Of a stretch of 64,000 bases of DNA, positions 34,701 through 41,294 are shown piece after piece; the stretch's first letter is position 1, and each line of letters opens with the position of its first letter. The notes below the pieces were generated by a model. That model saw only the letters and a program-made list of their open reading frames with translations. It ran no database searches and was not told the DNA's origin. Source of the stretch: a virus; the IMG/VR virus record IMGVR_UViG_3300007512_000021, positions 1 to 64,000 of that record. One strand, 5' to 3'. A program made the translations under genes and the position numbers.

Positions 34701-36727
34701 TCAATCTGAACCCCCGCCAAAAGACGGAGATCCTTCGTGTCGTGGAAAGCGATTGCAGGACCAAGCGTAAGTCGGTTGTTGACCGTTGTGGTCGCCACCG
34801 ACTCAACTCGGCCAACCAAAGTAAATGCCGCCCCTACGGGGTTTGACTCGACCTTTTTGTACACGCCCGCAGCGAGATCGGAGGTCAGATCGGCATATCC
34901 GTCACTGGCATCTAATTGAAGAGTGGCGTTGCCTCGAACTTCCCACCCTTGTTCGAGAGTGCCCTCGAACTTCCCACTTTGGGAATACTGAGCGTAGCTT
35001 TTCCTCGTTCGGTTGCCGTAAGGGTCGGCATTGAGAACCAACGCTGTCGGGCTGTTCAGGCTCGCCGTGTAGGTGTTATCGAACCCGATATGCCGATGAG
35101 AAACCCACTTAGGGCGCACTCGTGGTGGCTGTAATAGAGTAAGAGCAATCGGGAACCGCTCTCCTTCTTTAGAGCCGCCACCGAGGTTTTCTATCGCCAG
35201 CGTAGAACTTTGGACTTCGGGGTTCCGTCGATGATCCCACTTGTTCAAAACCAGACCGGGGTGGTTCAACGAACGGAAAGACATTTGTGGTGTCTCGAAC
35301 CAGAAGTAATCTGCCTCTACGACAATCTCCCCAACATTCATTTTCGGTACTGGCGTTTCGAGATAAATGAAGCCCAAATATGGGTTCACATCTACAACCC
35401 CAACCTCAACACCATTAACTCGAACGGCCACGTCATTGATACCTGCGGGAGTAGCATCCCCCCACCCTTTCGTAAGAGGGCCACGGTCAACGATAATCTT
35501 GTTTTTGACTTGATCCAAAAGACCGAAAAAGGTCGCCTTCGCCTCATGAACAAAGTTCCCGTCTTCCGAATACATTGTGTCGGAAGCCGTTAGAGACACA
35601 TCCGATACAGAGATGGAGCCGCTTGTTTCGAGTTGGACTCCTGAAGCCCAAGAAGCGGGGGCTACCATATCCTCTACGGCGGCACTAAAGACGGGGTTGC
35701 CATCCAACAGGACCGCCACATGCCCTGTGAGAGAGTTTCGTAAGACTGTGACCTGTTCTACCGCTGTCCAATCGTAGGAGAAGACGTGATCGATTTCTGG
35801 CAAACTCTCGACCCGAACTCGCTTGGTCAGCCCATCTGTTTCCAGAGCCACTGAGAGCGTCCTATGGGCATCGCTGACACGGACAGCTAAAGAAGGTGCG
35901 TCCAGATCGGCAAACTTCACATCTGCTCGGAAAGCACTGTTCTCCCCCAACTGACCAACTGCTTCGGGATCAATGTAGAAAGACCACCCATAGGAATCGC
36001 CTTCGTTTGCTTCCATCAGGAAATGACTTCCCTCAAAGAGGGTGCTCATGCCCGATCCGAACTCGTCGGCAAAGTCAGGGAGGTCGTTTGGTCGGTATTG
36101 AATCGCCCGTGAGGGGCCTACTGTGAGTTCATAGGTGGCTTCGGTAAGCCCTCGGCAAAAGAGCTTGGTTTTCTTGCTCTTGTGTCCGACCCCTATCACT
36201 AAGGGTGTGACGGGGTACTCCGTAGAGATCACATAATGGTCAAGGTTGTCTTTGCCTTCCGCTAAAGGCTGATCAAATAAAACCGCAAGCTGGTTTCCCG
36301 GCTGCGGCTTTATTTTAATATCGAGTTCGTTCCCATGAGCTAAAAACAGACCTGAACTGGAACCCGCTCCGAGAGGGTAAGAGGGGTTGTTCTCTAAATC
36401 GTAAAAGCTCTTGCAAGTTAGGGTGTAGGGGCTGCCAAGCGTGGTTCCGCTATGCTTAATCTGTACGGTTTTCGGGTGATTGCCCTTTGGCCGAATCCCC
36501 TGAATAGTGGGGATTCGTCCGAAGTTGGATGTGATCTCCCAATTATCGGGGTCTAAAAAGGCTTTAGTGACCAGAACTGGCTCACTAAACGTGACTTCTA
36601 AGATCCGACCTGTCAGAGAAACGACAGAGACGACTTCGGGCCTCCCTGTGTCCAGAGACCCGTAGGGGTCGGAGCCATATGGCCCCGTTCCATATCCCTT
36701 ACCATTCTTATGCGGATCACTACTCAT
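31706..36727 (-). CDS. Large fibre protein with Ig-like and LamG-like domains, 1673 aa
   Basis: The N-terminus has a Gly/Tyr/Pro-rich segment (GYGTGPYGSDPYGSLD), then Ig-like units resembling bacterial SbsA-type domains (RPEVVSVVSLTGRILEVTFSEPVLV, about residues 28-110). Several concanavalin A/LamG-like beta-sandwich segments follow around residues 225-390, 580-780 and 920-1200; typical strands are FRADVKFADLDAPSLAVRVSD, VTVLRNSLTGHVAVLLDGNPVF and HHYKVVVDTQAFVPKAILYVDGVEVA. The C-terminus is a Gly/Pro-rich region (AYPFEQGGGAPGAFLTLGGGG) and a final strand-rich piece. LamG-like domains usually bind carbohydrates, so a role in recognising a glycan on the host surface is a reasonable inference. 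The ATG has AGAGG six bases upstream. The last codons contain the ribosome site for the overlapping 35-aa gene. Confidence 0.88.
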   Translation of the reverse strand: MSSDPHKNGKGYGTGPYGSDPYGSLDTGRPEVVSVVSLTGRILEVTFSEPVLVTKAFLDPDNWEITSNFGRIPTIQGIRPKGNHPKTVQIKHSGTTLGSPYTLTCKSFYDLENNPSYPLGAGSSSGLFLAHGNELDIKIKPQPGNQLAVLFDQPLAEGKDNLDHYVISTEYPVTPLVIGVGHKSKKTKLFCRGLTEATYELTVGPSRAIQYRPNDLPDFADEFGSGMSTLFEGSHFLMEANEGDSYGWSFYIDPEAVGQLGENSAFRADVKFADLDAPSLAVRVSDAHRTLSVALETDGLTKRVRVESLPEIDHVFSYDWTAVEQVTVLRNSLTGHVAVLLDGNPVFSAAVEDMVAPASWASGVQLETSGSISVSDVSLTASDTMYSEDGNFVHEAKATFFGLLDQVKNKIIVDRGPLTKGWGDATPAGINDVAVRVNGVEVGVVDVNPYLGFIYLETPVPKMNVGEIVVEADYFWFETPQMSFRSLNHPGLVLNKWDHRRNPEVQSSTLAIENLGGGSKEGERFPIALTLLQPPRVRPKWVSHRHIGFDNTYTASLNSPTALVLNADPYGNRTRKSYAQYSQSGKFEGTLEQGWEVRGNATLQLDASDGYADLTSDLAAGVYKKVESNPVGAAFTLVGRVESVATTTVNNRLTLGPAIAFHDTKDLRLLAGVQIDDVSYIAMLVGDQIDQAESWQPVCTATATFLSGGRMEIQAADLPELFYVGLRVVVPDGSQTGHYTVTAIEKLSTGNYWLSVTPDFPADVKLWGGGFAEVYFEIPWQETRFNFHLVGRADNEPIGVAFTGAVSFSATVDIPSINAHVLYSAGTTPLDLTDQDGRGEILFGNLVAGGNSRWDFVRYLTVPDDYNITSIGHLEALTLHELPTEQTLWRATSAYGLAEPLIDDRLSLQAIGGPQKTGFEKLDALIPEMAGVEVSSVFKVESPTSWGDAGIRITGPNHDVMVCTIPYRGEYEPGESVLWSSIEPDAEPEMFIAASASLIGGQSLEDQGWQEQGEFEYLFEGLSINLSKAERVLGSFVNELPYEGVTSARVLEARLKFNYATFNDLDDAGIVLGMDVGDRSVALLFANGKLILTSDGVNYLAFAMFDWLDGQEHHYKVVVDTQAFVPKAILYVDGVEVAQANLADFDPSSTNVRAYLVGFGAPEWNLDLYSFHVRELPPPDLKRTLGIWKGGDPELLSSWETPRDSDGHVVEMGWDEEITTMVVIDPGWGASLMRPDLPPPDGYVGDGRTSRHDPTGAWATVEWEHLPILRTSISTIHFGMQNSGSLATSVWDNFRYRVYIQENEDRVPPRMAILNRWNVLSSGEYTGDITVENVRVKVRKDTLRLRDANIRAKRIFHVAVNGDQLANSSWTFDQTAQTITIQDLEFPNQSTAEVAFSPGRPITKTYLLNQPLKDGITKLNEGTPPYLLTQLGKLQRALAGEAPREDEIIDLISEDPDFASQDPTTLVEFSHESAYSSVDFFQVEDGNETGLISTLDDGIAPAKGLAEIDLQGRMFVEVAAPPPAYPFEQGGGAPGAFLTLGGGGDALSGTLGGGEVQGAVTWPSAPSRPTGKPSLVSVRTFWDLRTDAGTGSPPPFSEESFPQPIISSLEYEMLVGAGFSRLGPWGGIEALAPISMLNGGSLPSGMVLFGGASLPEPSHIRRSFNEGSGVWED

Positions 36728-36776
36728 ACAAAGCCTCTAAAGGCTGAGTAGAATAGCCTCACAACCGACTAACGGA

Positions 36777-37751
36777 TTATAGGATCACCCACTTTGAAGA
36801 ACCGTCACCACCCTCATCAGGATCACTGAATGAGGTACAAAGCAAGTGGACCGTAGCGTTATCTGAAAGCTCTACGGGGTCAGCAGACCCGTTGATCTCA
36901 CCGCCAGCAACCGTGACTTCAACCATTCGACCAGTTTCCAAGCCATCATCTACGATGAAACAATGTCGGCCTACGGTGACTTCACCGCCCAAGGTGAGTT
37001 CAACAGCGCAAACTTCCGAACCGTCCCCTGCGAGTGCCCAAGCTCCCATCAAGAACACAACCGTACCGTCCGACAAATCGATTGCTTTAGTAGTGCTGTC
37101 ACATACTTCCGTTACGATTTCTTCTGGTGAACAAAGTGCGGCTTCGTGACCACCTTCTTCCACAGACGCTTGCATTGCGAAATGTGCGTCGGTAGCAGGC
37201 ATGTAGTCTTCGTCTTCAGGTAATCCGTGCTCCGCTGATGCGGGGATGAAAGTTAGGACTTCACCGCCCGCCAGACTTGAAGGGTCGGCTTCAACATCGG
37301 TAAGACCGTCTAAGGCAACGGGGTCTCCACCTGCGGGGGCATCTTGGGCTGACCAATCGCCAGCACCAGAACCGTCTCCACCTGCGGGATCCCAGACCCA
37401 CTGAAGAATTTTGCCGTCAGCGGCTTCTTGGGCCGCAGCATCCAAATCCGCCATCGGATCTTGGAGTGGCATCCCTTGGTTGATGGCATACCAACCAGCC
37501 CCGTCCAGGCCGTCGTGGTCGTAGCTAAGGATCAAACCAGTATCGGTAACATCTCCAAGAAGCGTGTAATGGGTGTCGGTGAGATTGATCATCTCCGAGA
37601 CACCACCGCCGCCAGAGTCATCCGTGCCGGGTTGGAAAACAATAATACCGTCGCCTATATCGACGGCTTTAAGAACTTGACCTTCAGTTGCCCCTTCGGG
37701 TTCAACGAGATCGAGGCGTTCTTGTAATGAACGAGTTAGAAAATGTGACAT
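36777..37751 (-). CDS. Short tail-fibre-like protein, 324 aa, with shared C-terminal domain
   Basis: I chose the ATG at 37751, preceded by GAGGGG. An ATG at 37793 would add 14 residues but has no properly spaced site and would start inside a palindrome. The N-terminus is a short helix (MSHFLTRSLQERLDLVEPEG) followed by EGQVLKAVDIGDGIIVFQPG, a segment typical of fibre proteins. The middle is Gly/Asp/Ala-rich and very acidic, with KILQWVWDPAGG and ALDGLTDVEAD. The C-terminal 110 residues (TVGRHCFIVDDG ... SADPVELSDNATVHLLCTSFS ... SKWVIL) match the C-terminus of the beta-helix protein next door in spacing and key positions. This suggests a common capping or trimerisation domain. It is probably a minor fibre or a partner of the beta-helix spike. 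Confidence 0.82.
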   Translation of the reverse strand: MSHFLTRSLQERLDLVEPEGATEGQVLKAVDIGDGIIVFQPGTDDSGGGGVSEMINLTDTHYTLLGDVTDTGLILSYDHDGLDGAGWYAINQGMPLQDPMADLDAAAQEAADGKILQWVWDPAGGDGSGAGDWSAQDAPAGGDPVALDGLTDVEADPSSLAGGEVLTFIPASAEHGLPEDEDYMPATDAHFAMQASVEEGGHEAALCSPEEIVTEVCDSTTKAIDLSDGTVVFLMGAWALAGDGSEVCAVELTLGGEVTVGRHCFIVDDGLETGRMVEVTVAGGEINGSADPVELSDNATVHLLCTSFSDPDEGGDGSSKWVIL

Positions 37752-37844
37752 TATTAGCCCCTCTGAGTATATGAAATTGGCATCAGGGGACATGCCCCTC
37801 TCATAGATAAGGGACCAAATATAGAAACTTGATTGACGACTATT
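37752..37844 (-). promoter_or_regulatory. Spacer with palindrome and shared TCTATATTTG motif
   Basis: This 93-base spacer holds TCTATATTTG on the minus strand (plus strand 37816..37825), identical to the motif after guaC. Just downstream is CCCTTATCTATGA, and then the inverted repeat AGGGG-ACATG-CCCCT at 37785..37799. The two copies of TCTATATTTG lie at similar distances (8 and 19 bases) past the preceding stop codon. A late promoter with an overlapping operator is a possible reading, not proven. Confidence 0.3.
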
Positions 37845-39761
37845 TTAGAAGATATACCATTCCAGCAAGCCATCCTCGGTCAAACCAGCAGAAATAATTT
37901 GCACCGCTGCACGATTTTTTAAGATCAAGTCGTTCGGGTTGCCATTAATTGTGGAAGTGTCCCCTTCCAGTGCCTTGGGCCGCACCAAAACCCGCCCCAA
38001 ACCAGTTTCATCTGTAATGAAAAAGCGGCGACCTTCGGTAACTTCCTCCTCCAAGTGTGGCAAAACGACAACATGATCGGTATCTGTTTCGGTTTTCACA
38101 CCAATATAGATATCTTCGGGTTGGCAAGTGTGGCTCCCTTCAACCACCGTGCGGGGAATGTTGTGTAGTCCAACCGCAGTAAGGGAACTAACCAGAACTT
38201 CTACGGCGGATAGCCGCACTTCAGCCTCGGCCAATGAGGTTTGGAGGGCCAAGATTTCAGCTTGCGCTGTGTTGAGTTCATTACCAAGAACAGTTTCGAG
38301 TGAGGTCAGGTCGTCATCAAAGGCGAGCTTGTTTTCGTCAACATGCACCCGACCCGCCACATCAGACCAAACAGAGGGTTCGGTGTTTACGGGTGGTTGG
38401 GCTTCTTGATGGGTCAGTCGAACAGCCCCATCAATAACGATGTTCCCCGTCTCCACATGCTCTGGCATTTCAACGGAAGAGACACGCAAACTCGGTACGC
38501 CCATTGTGGGGTCGTAGCTGTACTGACCCGTAAGCTCCGAATGGAGGATATGTGTTTCCCCTCCCAATTCTGGATTGAGAGTTGAAGGGTCAACCAAAAG
38601 AGAGGTGGTTGTTGAAATGAGCTTGGAGTTCGAGACGGATAGGGTTCCTGATGAGTGGATCGCCGCCCCGTCTACATGAAGGGAAGTGATTGTGGATCGC
38701 CGCACATTAGCTGTGGCGGCCCCGTCAAAAATATGAATCCCTTCCGCACCATCAATCGTACAGTTGTCTACGAAGACTTCGCCGCTCCCATGAACAGCCA
38801 ACGCACACCGACCGGCATTAGCATCTGCGATATTAGTTAGGGTAGTGCCTTGAAGGGTTGCTGTACCCCCCAAAACTTCTACGCACGGCCCTTGTGAAGC
38901 CCCGTTTGCATAACGAACCACATGACATTGGATAAGGTTTACGGGGCCATCTATGGAGAGGAACCCTTCTTCCATCGCCACATCTTCAGAGTAAAATGTG
39001 ATTCCGTGGAACCATCCGCCCGCTAACTGGTGCATTTCTCCTTCGGCGGTGTTTTCAATTTTCACCACACCTTTTGAAGGCATCCCGATTAGATTGATCC
39101 CTACAGGAACATTCAAATCCTCAACATATCGGCCAGGTCGGAGCACAATCGTCCAAGTGTTGTCGATGTCTGCACCAATACCGCCAACACCGCCCGCAAC
39201 AGCGAAATCCACGGCCTCTTGAATACTATAGAAATCAGCGTGGCCTTCGGCGGTTTCGGTGTTCTGATCGTTTTCGCTATCTTTCCCACGGTTTGCGTCT
39301 ACATAAAGAAGCCGCCCACTGGCCGAAAGCCGTGACACATGGGCCAGCAATTCCCTCAAGTTGTGGTTTTGATCTAAAGCCCAACCCGCACCCGTCGCAT
39401 CAGAAGGGATCGTTGAGTCCCCCATCTGTTCGCCACCAGCGACTAACTTGAGAGATCCAAACTTTGTGAGTGACCGTAAGCGCAAATACTGCTGATCTTC
39501 GGCTTCCGTGCCGGGATCTACCACCAAGCGAATAAGGTACGGACCTTCGTTGTCTACCGTAAACTCACAGTAGTTATCAGCGACCGTCAGTTCGGCTTCT
39601 GACTCGTTCGGGGTGTAGGCAAGCTCCCAAGAGTATTCAAATAGAGCGGCATCGTCAGACGTACAACGAACCACATCCCCCGTGCGTAAATCATCTCGAC
39701 TACTACCAAGGGTTGCTGTCGTTTCATCCCCATTCAACATTGTCTGAATATTAGCTGCCAT
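37845..39761 (-). CDS. Tailspike-like protein with right-handed beta-helix, 638 aa
   Basis: Residues 1-100 form an Ig/PKD-like beta domain with RTGDVVRCTS and GPYLIRLVVDPG, then a helical connector (GWALDQNHNLRELLAHVSRL, about 127-146). From about 150 to 450 the sequence shows the turns of a pectate-lyase-like parallel beta-helix: LLYVDANRG, FYSIQEAVDFAV, WTIVLRPGRYVEDLNVPVG, INLIGMPSKGVVKI, and later short strand repeats such as GTATLQGTTLTN and GEVFVDNCTIDG. A coiled coil at about 482-530 precedes a C-terminal domain (GRRFFITDETG ... NPNDLILKNRAAVQII ... LEWYIF) shared with the next gene. Such proteins often bind or cleave surface polysaccharides. I could not assign catalytic residues, so depolymerase activity remains open. 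Confidence 0.9.
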   Translation of the reverse strand: MAANIQTMLNGDETTATLGSSRDDLRTGDVVRCTSDDAALFEYSWELAYTPNESEAELTVADNYCEFTVDNEGPYLIRLVVDPGTEAEDQQYLRLRSLTKFGSLKLVAGGEQMGDSTIPSDATGAGWALDQNHNLRELLAHVSRLSASGRLLYVDANRGKDSENDQNTETAEGHADFYSIQEAVDFAVAGGVGGIGADIDNTWTIVLRPGRYVEDLNVPVGINLIGMPSKGVVKIENTAEGEMHQLAGGWFHGITFYSEDVAMEEGFLSIDGPVNLIQCHVVRYANGASQGPCVEVLGGTATLQGTTLTNIADANAGRCALAVHGSGEVFVDNCTIDGAEGIHIFDGAATANVRRSTITSLHVDGAAIHSSGTLSVSNSKLISTTTSLLVDPSTLNPELGGETHILHSELTGQYSYDPTMGVPSLRVSSVEMPEHVETGNIVIDGAVRLTHQEAQPPVNTEPSVWSDVAGRVHVDENKLAFDDDLTSLETVLGNELNTAQAEILALQTSLAEAEVRLSAVEVLVSSLTAVGLHNIPRTVVEGSHTCQPEDIYIGVKTETDTDHVVVLPHLEEEVTEGRRFFITDETGLGRVLVRPKALEGDTSTINGNPNDLILKNRAAVQIISAGLTEDGLLEWYIF

Positions 39762-39773
39762 CTCTCCGCTCCA

Positions 39774-41294
39774 CTACAGATAAAATTGATCTGATACGTT
39801 CTCAGACTCTACACGTTTGGGAAGGGTAGCTCCGAGCCGATCCACCCCCACTTCGTAGTCCTGAACATCAACTTGGTAAGGCATCCACGGACGGATTTCG
39901 AGAATCGATTGAGCGATCTGAAGCTCATGCGACTCCCACGGCCCCTTTCCTGGCAAGCCGCCTTTGATCCCAAGCACCATCTCAATCCGATATTGGCCTT
40001 TATTTGGACCCTCTAAAAACTCGAAAATCTCATCCTCAACAATCGTACCCAAGTCCACATTTTCGCTGGTCCCAAGGTATTCCATCGACTGATCTTGCAC
40101 TTTCCCATCCGTCACCACAGCGAAACCGACCAGCCCAGTTGGGATGGTTTTATAGGCTCGACCAACACTATCTGTAGGATAGGGAAGCCTATGGACCTCC
40201 TTCACGGCATACTTGCCCTTGTTGGGGCCAGATGAGATTTCTATGGGTGACCCTGGCAAAACGCTGAGAAAGTCCTTGTGGGGGTCAATTAGAAAACCTT
40301 TATTAGTTTCGGAGGTTTTAGCCTCTCCAGTGATGCTTTTCGCACCTCTCCAATTCTTGCGTAAATCTTCATACTTCCATGAGAAATAATCCCATGTCGG
40401 GTCGTCCTGAAAGACTTCTCCAAAGAACTCCACGAACATATGCCGATACTGGTACAGCAGATGGGCGGGCTTTAGGGCTTTCAGGATCAGTTTAATGTTG
40501 TGCTGAAGAATAAACGGGGCTTCGGGAAACTCTTGAACATAGTCGTGGGTGTGTTCAGTACGGTCAGCGGCCACATACGGTTGGATCACGAAATCCGTAA
40601 CGGTGTGGCAATGGTAATCCTCCGACCCATCTGAAGAATAAACCCCATAGGTTTTGCCGTTCCCTTCCGAATTCACTCGGATACGGTGCCAGTGGTCGTC
40701 CTCTTGCCCTGTGTGTTTGAGAGCAACCGCATTGACCTCGATTTCAAACTGATCTTCTAAACCGACCCCCGACCCTGGTTTCCGCTCAAAGGCTACGGTT
40801 TCGACAATATCCACACCAAGATCCGCTAAGAGGCCAACACCTTCTTCCACAGGATCTTTTCGGGAACCTTCCAGCAACAGAACAACCATCTCTCGGAGAA
40901 AGTCTCGCATGGAGATATCTCCATCGAGTTCAATCAATTCTGAATGTGGACGCATAGAATCGGGGAAAACCACCCGACCAAGGATCTGATAAAGAAATTC
41001 GGACCTCGTAAGGTCGAACTTCATATCATCCACATTTAGCTCCATCTCAACTTGGAATTCCGCAAGCTGTTTGGCTATGGCCCTAAAAAGATTGGAGTAC
41101 AGCGGTCCCTGAACCTGTGAAACATAGTTTGATGGCAAGCGTTTCAGGAACAGCCGCATAATGGCATCCTCAATCGCCCGCCTTCTTACGTTTGAGGTTT
41201 GGCCCTCTGGTGTAATTTGAGCGGGGTTTTCAACCCTGCTCAAAAGACGATTTCCTACATACCGAGGCTTCTTTTTGTCATCATCGTAAGCCAT
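39774..41294 (-). CDS. Baseplate wedge-like protein, 506 aa
   Basis: The start overlaps the stop of the baseplate J gene (TAATG) and has a strong GAGGTAGGAG site, so the two are co-expressed. The N-terminal 110 residues are helical and charged (RRRAIEDAIMRLFLKRLPSNYVSQVQGPLYSNLFRAIAKQLAEF has been split here as two helices, about 36-50 and 64-90). This resembles the proteins encoded directly after baseplate J in other contractile-tailed phages. Between residues 194 and 250 there are three HxH pairs (H201/H203, H228/H230, H248/H250), likely metal-binding. Two copies of a GPNKGxY element lie at about 356-362 and 429-435, suggesting a duplicated small beta-barrel. I call it a wedge component from position and the helical N-terminus; exact equivalence to tail protein I or T4 gp6/gp7 is not shown. 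Confidence 0.82.
   Translation of the reverse strand: MAYDDDKKKPRYVGNRLLSRVENPAQITPEGQTSNVRRRAIEDAIMRLFLKRLPSNYVSQVQGPLYSNLFRAIAKQLAEFQVEMELNVDDMKFDLTRSEFLYQILGRVVFPDSMRPHSELIELDGDISMRDFLREMVVLLLEGSRKDPVEEGVGLLADLGVDIVETVAFERKPGSGVGLEDQFEIEVNAVALKHTGQEDDHWHRIRVNSEGNGKTYGVYSSDGSEDYHCHTVTDFVIQPYVAADRTEHTHDYVQEFPEAPFILQHNIKLILKALKPAHLLYQYRHMFVEFFGEVFQDDPTWDYFSWKYEDLRKNWRGAKSITGEAKTSETNKGFLIDPHKDFLSVLPGSPIEISSGPNKGKYAVKEVHRLPYPTDSVGRAYKTIPTGLVGFAVVTDGKVQDQSMEYLGTSENVDLGTIVEDEIFEFLEGPNKGQYRIEMVLGIKGGLPGKGPWESHELQIAQSILEIRPWMPYQVDVQDYEVGVDRLGATLPKRVESENVSDQFYL

Noticed and set aside
36727-36777. Terminator hairpin AGCCT-TTAG-AGGCT
   Set aside because: The stem is only five pairs with a poor T tract, and its right arm contains the ribosome site of the 1673-aa gene; it is more likely incidental or a weak translation control.
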